Assembly: GCF_013394305.1 (NCBI RefSeq)
Contig: NZ_AP019810.1
Coordinates: forward strand, 496,001 to 560,000
Reading direction: 5' to 3'
DNA: 64,000 bases
Source: Enterococcus mundtii
GTDB lineage: Bacteria > Bacillota > Bacilli > Lactobacillales > Enterococcaceae
Positions within the stretch are counted from its first letter, which is position 1. Every line of letters starts with the position of its first letter. The notes below the pieces were generated by a model that worked only from the letters and a program-made list of their open reading frames with translations, did not search any database and had not been told where the DNA came from. The position numbers were made by a program, and so were the translations under genes. Positions 36,497 through 45,094 of the stretch are shown here, piece by piece.

Positions 36497-36530
36497 AAAA
36501 AAAAGAACCCTTGAAAATTCAAGGGTTCTT
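36497..36530 (-). terminator. Terminator of rplS
   Basis: Minus strand AAGAACCCTTGAA / TTCAAGGGTTCTT, perfect, with a short TT loop and eight T following. It starts 22 bases after the rplS stop. Confidence 0.93.
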
Positions 36531-36551
36531 CCTCTGTCTGATAATAAGAAA

Positions 36552-36899
36552 TTAACGACGGATTTCTTTGATACGAGCTGCTTTTCCGTGTAATGCACGT
36601 AGGTAGTACAATTTCGCACGACGTACTTTACCGTAACGGACAACTTCGATTTTTGCAACACGTGGTGTGTGCAATGGGAATGTACGCTCAACGCCTACAC
36701 CGTTAGAAACTTTACGTACTGTATAAGTTTCGCTGATTCCAGCACCACGGCGTTTGATTACAACACCTTCAAATAACTGGATACGTTCACGAGTACCTTC
36801 GACAACTTTCGCATGAACACGTACAGTGTCACCAGGGCGGAAAGCTGGAATGTCAGAACGTAGTTGTTCTTTTGTTAATTCTTCGATTAATGGATTCAT
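36552..36899 (-). CDS. rplS: 50S ribosomal protein L19
   Basis: A 115-residue ribosomal protein at the 30S-50S interface. The sequence [51 protein letters not shown] is characteristic. It follows trmD on the same strand, the usual order rpsP-...-rimM-trmD-rplS in Firmicutes. AAGGAG precedes the ATG. A perfect hairpin lies in the trmD-rplS gap. Confidence 0.98.
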   Translation of the reverse strand: MNPLIEELTKEQLRSDIPAFRPGDTVRVHAKVVEGTRERIQLFEGVVIKRRGAGISETYTVRKVSNGVGVERTFPLHTPRVAKIEVVRYGKVRRAKLYYLRALHGKAARIKEIRR

Positions 36900-36975
36900 T
36901 GTTTTCTTCTCCTTATTCCAAACATTCTTATGAGTAATTTCTCACAGCGGAACATCGTAATAGTTAAGTGTTTTT

Positions 36976-37015
36976 ACACTCACCATAGAATACTATCATA
37001 TTCTATGGTGAGTGT
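36976..37015 (-). promoter_or_regulatory. Perfect hairpin in the rplS leader
   Basis: ACACTCACCATAGAAT pairs perfectly over 16 bp with its mirror around an 8-base loop, 77 bases before rplS. It is followed on the coding strand by AAAAA rather than T, so it is not a normal terminator. It could be an L19 autoregulatory leader or an RNA-processing site. Confidence 0.6.
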
Positions 37016-37044
37016 AAAGAAAATTTTCATTTATTTGTTGCAAC

Positions 37045-37785
37045 TCAAGCTTCTTCTTTTTTGATCTCCGCTAGCATTTTTTCCATTTGCGGTGTCATGT
37101 CTAATTTTGCTAACATGTCTGGACGTCGAAGATATGTTCGGCGTAAGGATTCTTTTAGTTGCCATTCTTCAATCAATTTATGATTACCATTGGTCAATAC
37201 TTCTGGTACCTTCATGTCTTTGAATTCTGCTGGTCTTGTATATTGAGGATGTTCCAACAAGCCAGTAGAATGCGAGTCTGTTTGGGCAGATGTTTGATTA
37301 CCTAAAACATCTGGCAATAGCCGAACGGTCGCATCGATCATCACCATGGCGCCTAGCTCACCACCGGTCAATACATAATCTCCCAATGAGACTTCATCTG
37401 TTACGAGTGAACGGATGCGCTCATCATAGCCTTCATAGTGGCCACAAATAAAGATCAGATGCTCTTCTTCCGAAAATTCTTCTGCCATTTTTTGATTAAA
37501 TGGTTTACCAGCTGGATCAAGCAAGATCACACGTTTTTTTGTTTCTGGATGTTTTTCTTCGATGGCTTTGATATTGTCATAGATGGGTTGGACTTTCAAT
37601 AACATCCCTGCCCCACCACCATATGGATAATCATCGACTGTTTGGTGTTTGGTGTCCGAATACTCACGAAAATTAGAAACATTGATTTCTAACAATTCTT
37701 TTGCTACTGCTTTACCAATGATCGATTCCCCCATCGGACCTTCAAACATTCGTGGAAACAGAGTCAACACGTCAATCTTCATCAT
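37045..37785 (-). CDS. trmD: tRNA (guanine-N1)-methyltransferase
   Basis: Methylates G37 of tRNAs that have G36, protecting the reading frame. The 246-residue SPOUT enzyme shows [39 protein letters not shown] and [20 protein letters not shown], the trefoil-knot AdoMet site. It overlaps the end of rimM by 14 bases; AAGGA is 7 bases before the first of two adjacent ATGs (37785 or 37782). Confidence 0.98.
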   Translation of the reverse strand: MMKIDVLTLFPRMFEGPMGESIIGKAVAKELLEINVSNFREYSDTKHQTVDDYPYGGGAGMLLKVQPIYDNIKAIEEKHPETKKRVILLDPAGKPFNQKMAEEFSEEEHLIFICGHYEGYDERIRSLVTDEVSLGDYVLTGGELGAMVMIDATVRLLPDVLGNQTSAQTDSHSTGLLEHPQYTRPAEFKDMKVPEVLTNGNHKLIEEWQLKESLRRTYLRRPDMLAKLDMTPQMEKMLAEIKKEEA

Positions 37786-38296
37786 CGATCAATCCTTCTA
37801 ATAATGTCACACGAACCAAGCCATTTTCAAGATCGACTTCTTGAACGACGGAATCGATATACGGGATCAGTGCATCTTTTTTCTTTGGTCGTTGGATGAC
37901 CCAAACGTCATTTGCGCCTGGAGATAAAATCTCTTTGATCTTTCCTAGTTCTTTTTCGTTTTCATCAATGACCTTCAAGCCAATGATTTCATGGTAGTAA
38001 TATTCATTTTCTGTCAATTCAACTAAGTTTTCTTTTGATACACGTAAGATACCATCACGGTATTTTTCAACGTCATTGATGGAAGGATGATTCTCAAAGC
38101 TGAGTAAATCAAAGTTTTTGTGTTTACGGTGACTCTTTACAGTCAATTCTACAGGAGCTTTTCCTTCTTGGAAGAGTGTCAAAACTTCACCTTTTTTGTA
38201 ACGTTCTTCAGGGAAATCTGTGGTTGAGATGACACGGACTTCACCTTTGATTCCTTGGGTATTGACAATCTTGCCAACGTTTAGATATTCAGTCAA
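37772..38296 (-). CDS. rimM: Ribosome maturation factor RimM
   Basis: Assists 30S head assembly around S19/S13. The 174-residue protein has the RimM N-terminal domain ([29 protein letters not shown]) and PRC-barrel C-terminal domain ([21 protein letters not shown]...DVWVIQRP). The start is TTG at 38296 with GAGGAC five bases upstream; no ATG fits. Confidence 0.96.
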   Translation of the reverse strand: MTEYLNVGKIVNTQGIKGEVRVISTTDFPEERYKKGEVLTLFQEGKAPVELTVKSHRKHKNFDLLSFENHPSINDVEKYRDGILRVSKENLVELTENEYYYHEIIGLKVIDENEKELGKIKEILSPGANDVWVIQRPKKKDALIPYIDSVVQEVDLENGLVRVTLLEGLIDDED

Positions 38297-38421
38297 CTTT
38301 TGTCCTCATTTCTTTCATGATTCTTGTCACTCTGCTTGGTCCCGATTTGCTTTTGGACTCAGAGTGTTCTATCGTTTCCTGTCTATTTTAGCATGTGGTT
38401 CTTGGCAATTCTAGTCTTCTT

Positions 38422-39237
38422 TTATTGTTGTTCCATGGAAACAGCCATTTTTAATGCATTCATCGAATCTTGATTCGTGATGGTATAGACAGTGGTTGGT
38501 TTTTGCCAAATGATTCGAGTATTTTGATTCGTGCCATCGGTCATATTGATTTCGATCGTTCCGACTTTTTCCGGTGCAGGTAAGCGGGCAGACTCCAAGT
38601 AAGTCACGATCTGTTTCGCCAAAGGTACAGGATCTTGTCCGTCAATATTGCTGGCACGTATTCGTAACCGCCAATTTCCTTCTTGCCACTCAAGAATCGA
38701 AGAACCAGCAGCACCTTGTTGATAACCGACAATGTTATAACCGAGATCGACTTGTCTTCCTCCAGTATCGACCGTAAATGGCTGAATCGTGTTCAGTGTT
38801 TCTTGGGAAGATGCAAAGTCATCTTGATAAAGGTAAGAAGCGATTGGTTCTGCTTGGTTCAATGAGGCGTCGTTTAGTGGTAGCGCTTGTTCTGATTGAT
38901 AGTATAAGACAGAAAAGCCTTGTTTTGTCATCGTTGCTGCGATGTTCAAGTTAGATGACCCAACTGGGATCTCTTTGGGCATCGGTGTGTCTGGATACTC
39001 TTTTTGCAATTGCTCAAAGGCAGTTTGCGTCGAATTTTCTTGCGTACTCGTACTTGTTTCAGCTGATGAGGCTGTCTCATTGCTACTCACGGAAGATGAC
39101 CCTATCTCTTCTTTTGAAGTACTTGTTTCTTTCGTACGAACTGTTTCATTTGTCGTTTCTTGACTCGTTTCACTTGGTGATTGACAGGCACCGAGTAAAG
39201 CGACTGCGAATAAGCTGATCAAACCTATTTTTTTCAT
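38422..39237 (-). CDS. Secreted lipoprotein of unknown function
   Basis: A 271-residue lipoprotein with signal peptide and lipobox LLGAC (Cys about 18), a Ser/Thr/Glu-rich linker (about 20-70), and a compact C-terminal domain of about 200 residues I do not recognise (PKEIPVGSSNLNIAATMTKQGFSVLYYQSEQALPLND, RLRIRASNIDGQDPVPLAKQIV). Inserted on the same strand between khpA and rimM, though the terminator after khpA and the gap before rimM suggest independent transcription. GAGGAG precedes the ATG at 39237; a longer frame to 39291 has no ribosome site. Confidence 0.8.
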   Translation of the reverse strand: MKKIGLISLFAVALLGACQSPSETSQETTNETVRTKETSTSKEEIGSSSVSSNETASSAETSTSTQENSTQTAFEQLQKEYPDTPMPKEIPVGSSNLNIAATMTKQGFSVLYYQSEQALPLNDASLNQAEPIASYLYQDDFASSQETLNTIQPFTVDTGGRQVDLGYNIVGYQQGAAGSSILEWQEGNWRLRIRASNIDGQDPVPLAKQIVTYLESARLPAPEKVGTIEINMTDGTNQNTRIIWQKPTTVYTITNQDSMNALKMAVSMEQQ

Positions 39238-39309
39238 TCGAAACACTCCTCTCTTACTATTAAGGATACGCTTTGTACCTGTTTTTGCCAAATATGATCT
39301 CTAAAGAAC

Positions 39310-39343
39310 AAAAAAAAACTGTTTCGCGAAAACGAAACAGTTT
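39310..39343 (-). terminator. Terminator of the rpsP-khpA unit
   Basis: Minus strand AAACTGTTTCG / CGAAACAGTTT, perfect, 6-base loop, followed by nine T. The stem begins at the khpA stop codon. Confidence 0.92.
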
Positions 39344-39590
39344 ATTCTTTATTGTCGATGATATTCAAACGCACTTTTTTCGGTGCATTGATTCGTACTC
39401 CGTAAACGATTGTGCGGATTGCTTTCGCAACGCGTCCTTGTTTACCGATGATACGACCGATATCTTCGGGAGCCACAGTTAGATTGTATTCGTAAAAATC
39501 TTCCGACTCAACGACTTCTAGCTGGACTTGATCAGGATAAGTAACTAACGGACGAACGATTGTTAAGACTAAGTCGCTTAAATCTTTCAT
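39342..39590 (-). CDS. khpA: KH-domain RNA-binding protein KhpA
   Basis: An 82-residue protein consisting of one KH domain with the RNA-binding loop IIGKQG (about 48-53). KhpA (YlqC) pairs with KhpB/EloR in Gram-positive cocci and affects cell elongation and RNA. It follows rpsP by 11 bases, the standard Firmicutes arrangement. Confidence 0.95.
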   Translation of the reverse strand: MKDLSDLVLTIVRPLVTYPDQVQLEVVESEDFYEYNLTVAPEDIGRIIGKQGRVAKAIRTIVYGVRINAPKKVRLNIIDNKE

Positions 39591-39601
39591 ATCCGGTCAC
39601 C

Positions 39602-39877
39602 TTATTTCTTTGAGAATTTAGCTTCATGATGTTTTTTCATAACGCCTTCTTTTGAAAGGATGTTACGTACTGTATCTGAAGGTTGTGCACCTTTTGATAA
39701 CCAGTCAAGTACTAAATCTTCTTTTAAAACTACTTCTGCAGGGTCTTTCAAAGGGTTGTAAGTACCTACAGTTTCGATGAAACGTCCATCACGAGGAGAA
39801 CGTGAATCAGCTACGACGATACGGTAAAAAGGACTCTTTTTAGAACCCATACGTTTTAAACGGATTTTAACTGCCAT
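39602..39877 (-). CDS. rpsP: 30S ribosomal protein S16
   Basis: A 91-residue ribosomal protein with the family start [47 protein letters not shown] lies 8-10 bases before the ATG. It has its own promoter; the ffh gene usually just upstream is about 2 kb away here. Confidence 0.98.
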   Translation of the reverse strand: MAVKIRLKRMGSKKSPFYRIVVADSRSPRDGRFIETVGTYNPLKDPAEVVLKEDLVLDWLSKGAQPSDTVRNILSKEGVMKKHHEAKFSKK

Positions 39878-39915
39878 TATATATTTCCACCTCCATTGTT
39901 TTATTCACAAGATGT

Positions 39916-39944
39916 AGTGTACCAGTTTTTTTTTACCCTGTAAA
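39916..39944 (-). promoter_or_regulatory. rpsP promoter
   Basis: Minus strand TTTACA (39939-39944), 17-base spacer rich in A, TACACT (39916-39921), 38 bases before the ATG. Confidence 0.8.
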
Positions 39945-40193
39945 GCTTTTTTTCTTTACAGTCTGATTTTTTTCTATTTTTATTCTTTCTCTAAGTAGTT
40001 TGTTCCTTTTCTACGGATTTTTTCTTACTTTTTTGAATCATCAAGGTTGAACATAGGAAGCTTGTAAATCCCCTATCCATAAGCATTTCCTATGTTTTCG
40101 ATCACACATTAAAATAACCCAAGTGTTTTTATTTGCTCAGTTTACTTATTTTTTGTAAGATAAATATAGAAAGATTGAAGGAGGAATTGTTTT
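39945..40193. other. Divergent promoter region rpsP / FMN reductase
   Basis: CTGTAAAG/CTTTACAG (about 39939-39962) forms a small hairpin overlapping the rpsP -35. On the plus strand TTGCTC, 17 bases, TAAGAT (near 40134-40162) may be the promoter of the FMN reductase gene. Nothing else is visible. Confidence 0.45.
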
Positions 40194-40748
40194 ATGACAA
40201 AAAAAATTGGTTTTTTCATCGGAAGTTTAAGAAAAGATTCATACAATAAGAAAGTTGCAGAAACTTTTGCGGACTTATTACCGGAAGGATACGAGAGCGT
40301 ATTTGTAAAAATTGATGACCTTCCTTTTTATAACGAAGATATCGAAACACCTGAGCAAACACCTGCAGAATGGACACGTTTCCGTGAAGAAGTCAAAGAT
40401 CTAGACGGCGTGATCTTTGTAACTCCTGAGTACAACCGCTCAGTGCCAGCTGTATTGAAAAATGCCTTGGATGTTGGTTCTCGTCCTTATGGTCAAAGTG
40501 TTTGGGATAAAAAACCTGGTTTAGTGGTCACTGCTTCTCCTGGTGGAGTCGGTGGTTTTGGCGCAAATCATCACTTACGTCAATCATTAGTCTTTTTAAA
40601 TGTCCCAACATTACAACAACCAGAAGCGTATATCGGAAATATCACTAACTTACTTGATGAAGAAGGCAACATTATCCAAGGAACCGTTGATTTCTTCCAA
40701 ACGATTTTAGATGCGTATCTAGATTTCGCGGGAAAATTGAACGCTTGA
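40194..40748 (+). CDS. NADPH-dependent FMN reductase family protein
   Basis: A 184-residue flavodoxin-fold oxidoreductase. Motifs are IGFFIGSLRKDSYNKKVAE (FMN phosphate loop), TPEYNRSVPAVLKNALD and TASPGGVGGFGANHHLRQ. Members reduce FMN, quinones or chromate with NAD(P)H; the specific role is not predictable. AAGGAGG precedes the ATG. It stands alone, convergent with the next gene over a shared terminator. Confidence 0.9.
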   Translation: MTKKIGFFIGSLRKDSYNKKVAETFADLLPEGYESVFVKIDDLPFYNEDIETPEQTPAEWTRFREEVKDLDGVIFVTPEYNRSVPAVLKNALDVGSRPYGQSVWDKKPGLVVTASPGGVGGFGANHHLRQSLVFLNVPTLQQPEAYIGNITNLLDEEGNIIQGTVDFFQTILDAYLDFAGKLNA

Positions 40749-40763
40749 TGTCTTGCTAATTTT

Positions 40764-40805
40764 ACAAAAAACCACGAAACAGCATGTTGTTTCGTGGTTT
40801 TTTGT
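40764..40805. terminator. Bidirectional terminator
   Basis: ACAAAAAACCACGAAACA pairs almost perfectly with TGTTTCGTGGTTTTTTGT around a tiny loop. It serves the FMN reductase gene (+) and the reductase-like gene ending at 40814 (-). Confidence 0.9.
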
Positions 40806-40813
40806 GTGACCTA

Positions 40814-41347
40814 CTATTCTTTGTGCTCTTCTTTACGATAGTGTAGCTCGATGAACTCGCCAAAGCGTTTCGTGTCCACCAATTGATACCGCCGTACATA
40901 ATCCCCTTCTTGAAAAAGACGAATCCCATTTCCAAGTAAAACCGGCGCAATTTGAATGTACCATTCATCGATCAGTTGCTGTTCAATGATTGGTTTGAGC
41001 AAACTGCCCCCACCAACTACCCAGATCCTTTGTTCACTTGATTCCTTCAACCCCTTGAGAAAGCTTACGGGATCTTCGTGAACGACCCTAGCATCCTCCA
41101 GCTTCAATTCTTTGTCTGTTGAAAAGACGTAATTGGTTTTTTCTGGATAGATCTTGGCTGTATCTAAATATTTTTTGGCTTCTTGATACGTTTTTCTGCC
41201 CATGATCGTTGTATCGATGGTTTGATAAAACGCATCATAGGTTGTTTTTTCCCCAGTAGGCGTATCGAAGAGCCATTGTAAGTCATCATTAGTTGTTGCT
41301 AGATAGCCATCCATACTGATTGCTCCGTAAAAAATGATCTTAGACAT
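40814..41347 (-). CDS. Dihydrofolate-reductase-like protein (RibD C-terminal family)
   Basis: A 177-residue protein of the RibD_C/YyaP group: KIIFYGAISMDGYLATTNDDLQWL, TTIMGRKTYQEA, NYVFSTDKEL, IWVVGGGSLLKPII and PVLLGNGIRLF. The fold binds NADPH; the reaction of these stand-alone homologues is not known. It starts at 41347 behind AAAGGAGAAGG, 14 bases after tag. Confidence 0.9.
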   Translation of the reverse strand: MSKIIFYGAISMDGYLATTNDDLQWLFDTPTGEKTTYDAFYQTIDTTIMGRKTYQEAKKYLDTAKIYPEKTNYVFSTDKELKLEDARVVHEDPVSFLKGLKESSEQRIWVVGGGSLLKPIIEQQLIDEWYIQIAPVLLGNGIRLFQEGDYVRRYQLVDTKRFGEFIELHYRKEEHKE

Positions 41348-41361
41348 ATTATCCTTCTCCT

Positions 41362-41925
41362 TTAGCGTTTGACTTCTTGGTGGCGAAAACAAGTGATCAG
41401 GTGATCGTTGATGATCCCTACCGCTTCTAAAAAGGCATAAATAGTCGTACTTCCAATAAATCTGAAGCCGCGTTTTTTCAAGTCCTTTGAGGTACGATCA
41501 GAGAGTTCACTAGTAGTTGGCACTTCACTTTGGTCTTGGTAGTTTCCGGTTACTACTTTGCCATCCACAAAAGACCAGAGATAATCCGAAAAACTGAGTC
41601 CAGTGGCTTGCATTGCCAGAACAGCTTGTGCGTTCGTTATTGCCGCTTCGATTTTTCGACGATTGCGAATGATCCCCTTGTTGTTCATCAATTCTTCGAT
41701 TTTTTCTTCATCATACTTGGCAATTTTTTCGAGTTCAAACTGGTCATAAGCTTCATCAAAAGCTTGGCTCTTGTTCAAGATCGTTTGCCAGCTGAGACCT
41801 GCTTGATTGATATCAAGCATTAATTTACGGTACAGTCGTTGATCTTCATATTCAGGTACCCCCCAAATCGTATCATGGTACTCACGCATCATTTCAGTTG
41901 ATTCACTCCATGGACAGCGTTTCAT
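41362..41925 (-). CDS. tag: DNA-3-methyladenine glycosylase I
   Basis: Base-excision repair enzyme removing 3-methyladenine. The 187-residue product shows MKRCPWSES, YHDTIWGVPEYEDQRLYRKLMLDINQAGLSW, FRFIGSTTIYAFLEAVGIINDHLITCFRH, with the Cys/His residues that bind zinc in Tag proteins. AAAAGGAGTGAG precedes the ATG at 41925; a longer frame lies in the ffh terminator. Confidence 0.94.
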   Translation of the reverse strand: MKRCPWSESTEMMREYHDTIWGVPEYEDQRLYRKLMLDINQAGLSWQTILNKSQAFDEAYDQFELEKIAKYDEEKIEELMNNKGIIRNRRKIEAAITNAQAVLAMQATGLSFSDYLWSFVDGKVVTGNYQDQSEVPTTSELSDRTSKDLKKRGFRFIGSTTIYAFLEAVGIINDHLITCFRHQEVKR

Positions 41926-41962
41926 CGACTCACTCCTTTTAGGATTTTCAAACAATGTATGA

Positions 41963-42006
41963 AAAAACTCCGAAGACAAAATTAAATACGTCTTCGAAGC
42001 TTTTTT
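41963..42006. terminator. Terminator after ffh
   Basis: CTTCGAAGAC / GTCTTCGGAG with a 12-base loop has a T-run on both strands (TTTTTTC on the minus, GCTTTTTT on the plus). It ends the ylxM-ffh unit. Confidence 0.85.
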
Positions 42007-42021
42007 GCACTTGATTACTGT

Positions 42022-43440
42022 TTATTTCTTTTTCTTCTTTTTCTTTTTGTTTTTCTTCATCATGCGATTCATCGCCATTTTTCCTAGCTTACCTTTGACA
42101 CCGGTACCGAACATTTGGTCCATGCCAGGAATATTCATGTCCCCTTTAGACATTTGTTGCATCATCTTACGGGATTCTTTGAATTGTTTGATCATACGAT
42201 TGACTTCCACTACGCTGTTCCCTGAACCAGCAGCAATTCTGCGTCGACGGCTTGGATTCAATAGGTCTGGGTTTTCACGTTCTGCAGGTGTCATTGAATA
42301 AACCATTGCTTTTTTACGCTCAACATCTTTCGGATCAACTTTGATATTTTCGATTCCTGGCATTTGATTCATTCCTGGGATCATTTTTAATAAGTCTTCG
42401 ATTGGGCCCATACCCATGACTTGATCCAATTGTTCAATGAAATCATTGAAGTCAAATGAGTTTTCACGCATTTTTTGCGCAAGCTCTTCTGCTTTTTTCT
42501 CATCATAGTCTTGTTGCGCTTTTTCGATCAGCGTCAACATATCCCCCATACCAAGGATACGACTTGCCATGCGATCTGGATGGAAGACTTCTAAGTCAGT
42601 CAGCTTTTCACCAGAACCGATGAACTTGATCGGTGCGCCTGTCACTGAACGGATTGATAGCGCCGCTCCCCCACGTGTGTCTCCATCTAATTTTGTGATG
42701 ACGACCCCGGTGATCCCTAATTGTTGATTGAAGCTATCCGCAACGTTGACGGCATCTTGACCAGTCATCGCATCGACAACGAGTAAGATTTCGTTAGGTT
42801 GTGTTAAGTCTTTGATTTGTTTTAATTCATCCATCAATGTTTCATCAATGTGTAAACGACCGGCTGTATCGATCAATACGTAATCATTTTTCTTTTCTTT
42901 TGCGAGTTCCATCCCTTGACGAACGATTTCTACAGGACTCACATCTGTTCCCATATCAAAAACCGGAACATCCAATTGCTGTCCTAAAACTTTTAACTGG
43001 TCGATGGCAGCAGGACGGTACACGTCACCTGCAATCAATAAGGGACGAGCATTTTCATTTTTCTTTAAATAATTCGCTAATTTACCAGTAAACGTTGTTT
43101 TACCTGCCCCTTGCAACCCAGCCATCATGATGACAGTCGGGATTTTAGGAGATTTAGTCAATTCAACTGTTTCAGAACCCAAAGTGATCGTTAACTCTTC
43201 ATCCACGATCTTTACGATTTGTTGTGCTGGAGAAAGACTATCAAGTACTTCTGCTCCAACTGCACGTTCGCGCACACGTTTCGTAAAATCTTTGACTACT
43301 TGTAAGTTGACATCGGCTTCTAATAGCGCAAGACGGATCTCGCGCATCATTTCCTTGACGTCAGCTTCAGAGACTTTTCCTTTTTTTCGTAACTTTGACA
43401 TCGCCTGTTGTAGGCGTTCAGTTAAGCTTTCAAATGCCAT
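42022..43440 (-). CDS. ffh: Signal recognition particle GTPase Ffh
   Basis: SRP54 protein that binds signal sequences and 4.5S/scRNA and docks with FtsY. N domain (1-85), GTPase G domain with GLQGAGKTTFTGKLA (about 107), DTAGRLH and TKLDGDTRGGAAL, and a Met-rich M domain (about 297-472) with MGMGPIEDLLKMIPGMNQMPG. It ends in an unusually pure lysine run (KKNKKKKKKKK). The 472-residue length is typical. Preceded by ylxM, its usual partner. Confidence 0.98.
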   Translation of the reverse strand: MAFESLTERLQQAMSKLRKKGKVSEADVKEMMREIRLALLEADVNLQVVKDFTKRVRERAVGAEVLDSLSPAQQIVKIVDEELTITLGSETVELTKSPKIPTVIMMAGLQGAGKTTFTGKLANYLKKNENARPLLIAGDVYRPAAIDQLKVLGQQLDVPVFDMGTDVSPVEIVRQGMELAKEKKNDYVLIDTAGRLHIDETLMDELKQIKDLTQPNEILLVVDAMTGQDAVNVADSFNQQLGITGVVITKLDGDTRGGAALSIRSVTGAPIKFIGSGEKLTDLEVFHPDRMASRILGMGDMLTLIEKAQQDYDEKKAEELAQKMRENSFDFNDFIEQLDQVMGMGPIEDLLKMIPGMNQMPGIENIKVDPKDVERKKAMVYSMTPAERENPDLLNPSRRRRIAAGSGNSVVEVNRMIKQFKESRKMMQQMSKGDMNIPGMDQMFGTGVKGKLGKMAMNRMMKKNKKKKKKKK

Positions 43441-43460
43441 ATTTTATTCATTCCTTTTTG

Positions 43461-43799
43461 TTATTCTTCGATTTCTTGAATTTTTTTGATGTATCCTTGT
43501 AGCGTTTGATCTTCAGGATACTGTTCATTGATATAGTTCGTCAATTCTGTCAACAACTGTTCACGAACGACATAGTCAGAAAAAAGGTGGAGTTTTTTTT
43601 CGTAATTCTCCAAGATCTTGCTCGTTCGTTTGATATTATCATAAACTGCTTGGCGACTGACTTCATATTCTTCAGCGATTTCTCCAAGTGAGAAATCATC
43701 TGCATAATATAATTCCATATAATTCATTTGTTTCTCAGTCAACAGTGTCGAATAAAATTCAAAAAGAGCATTCATCCGATTGGTTTTCTCAATTTCCAT
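43461..43799 (-). CDS. ylxM: YlxM/p13-like SRP-associated DNA-binding protein
   Basis: A 112-residue UPF0122 protein with a sigma-70 region 4-like helix-turn-helix: [40 protein letters not shown]. In streptococci YlxM binds SRP components and modulates Ffh GTPase. It lies 20 bases before ffh and overlaps the preceding DUF523 gene by 11 bases. Confidence 0.95.
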   Translation of the reverse strand: MEIEKTNRMNALFEFYSTLLTEKQMNYMELYYADDFSLGEIAEEYEVSRQAVYDNIKRTSKILENYEKKLHLFSDYVVREQLLTELTNYINEQYPEDQTLQGYIKKIQEIEE

Positions 43800-44262
43800 T
43801 CAACTCACCTCGTTGATCCATCCACTCTTCTTCTGAGCAGACACTGATTTTTTGTTGGAGAAAATAGGCGGTAGCTACGCCAATGCCTTCTTTCAGACTA
43901 CCAGTGAAACTACCATCATAGATAGTTGATGAGCCGCAGGAAGGACTATTTGCTTTTAAGATCAACGTTGAGATCTGCTTTTCCTTTAGCACTTGATAAG
44001 CATTGATCGCACCTTTTTTATAGGCTTCTGTGACATCTTTTCCAGAGATCGTCATGACCTTAGCCTGATGATCCCAGACATCAAACCCATCACCACCAAC
44101 GATTTCTGCTGGTTCTCTTGGAATGGGCAAACCTCCTGCTACTTCTGGACAGATCACGATTGCTTGACCTTCTGTCACGAGTTTTTTTAAGGCAGGGATT
44201 GTTTGTTCCCGGCCATCATAGCGACATGACACGCCACCTAAACAAGCACTGATACCGATCAT
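43789..44262 (-). CDS. DUF523 family protein
   Basis: A 157-residue Cys-containing protein of the DUF523 family: [49 protein letters not shown]. Conserved cysteines suggest a metal or cluster site, but the function is unknown. It is the first gene of a probable DUF523-ylxM-ffh unit and divergent from phoP. Confidence 0.9.
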   Translation of the reverse strand: MIGISACLGGVSCRYDGREQTIPALKKLVTEGQAIVICPEVAGGLPIPREPAEIVGGDGFDVWDHQAKVMTISGKDVTEAYKKGAINAYQVLKEKQISTLILKANSPSCGSSTIYDGSFTGSLKEGIGVATAYFLQQKISVCSEEEWMDQRGELNGN

Positions 44263-44389
44263 CGGACATTTTCTCCTTTAGCCGAGCAAATTGCTTTTAT
44301 ATTATACCATTTATTTAGCTGGTTAAATAGTCCTTGCCCCCGATTCTGTGCTAAAATAAAGGAGATGAAATTTATCAAAAGGAGAATTT

Positions 44390-45094
44390 ATGAAAAAAGT
44401 ACTAGTTGTTGATGACGAACCCTCAATTGTAACATTACTGACATTCAATCTTGAAAAAGAAGGATATAAAGTAACCAGTGCTGCAGATGGTCAAGAAGGT
44501 CTTGATCTTGCATTGGAACATTCATATGATTTCATTATTTTAGACGTGATGCTTCCTTCGATCGACGGAATCGCGATCACACAAAAACTCCGTCAAGAAA
44601 AAAATGACACACCTATATTGATCCTAACAGCTAAAGATGATCAAGTCGATCGAATCATTGGACTGGAGATCGGTGCGGATGATTATTTGACGAAACCCTT
44701 CAGCCCTCGGGAAGTCCTTGCACGGATGAAAGCCATCTTTCGTCGGATCGAACCCCGTAAAACTCAATCTGATGAGGCAGAACCAGAATACTTATCCATT
44801 GGACAAATCAAAGCCGACTTGACGAATTATCAAGTGACGATCGAGGACCAACCGATCGAACTTACGCCGAAAGAATTTGAGTTGCTTGTTTATTTCATGA
44901 AACGCAAAGATCGAGTGATCGATCGAGATACACTGTTGGATCGTATCTGGAATTTTGATTTTTCTGGACAAAGTCGTATTGTTGATGTCCACGTCAGTCA
45001 TTTACGTGAAAAAATCGAGCGTGATCCGAAACATCCTAAATATTTACTGACTGTTCGGGGCTTTGGTTATAAATTCCAGGAACCAAAACGATGA
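44390..45094 (+). CDS. phoP: OmpR/PhoP-family response regulator
   Basis: A 234-residue regulator: receiver domain (VVDDE, phospho-Asp about 52 in IILDVMLPS, Lys in DDYLTKPFSP) and OmpR-type winged helix (LTPKEFELLVYFMKRKDRVIDRDTLLDRIW...VDVHVSHLREKIE). The PhoP assignment rests on the adjacent PAS-type kinase and on a Pho box at pstS 5 kb away. AAAGGAG precedes the ATG; its stop overlaps the kinase start (ATGA). Confidence 0.9.
   Translation: MKKVLVVDDEPSIVTLLTFNLEKEGYKVTSAADGQEGLDLALEHSYDFIILDVMLPSIDGIAITQKLRQEKNDTPILILTAKDDQVDRIIGLEIGADDYLTKPFSPREVLARMKAIFRRIEPRKTQSDEAEPEYLSIGQIKADLTNYQVTIEDQPIELTPKEFELLVYFMKRKDRVIDRDTLLDRIWNFDFSGQSRIVDVHVSHLREKIERDPKHPKYLLTVRGFGYKFQEPKR

Noticed and set aside
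36976-37015. Terminator of trmD
   Set aside because: Perfect stem but followed by A residues instead of T on the coding strand.
38331-38370. Hairpin CACTCTG...CAGAGTG upstream of rimM
   Set aside because: Stem has unpaired bases and no T-run; too weak to call a leader element.
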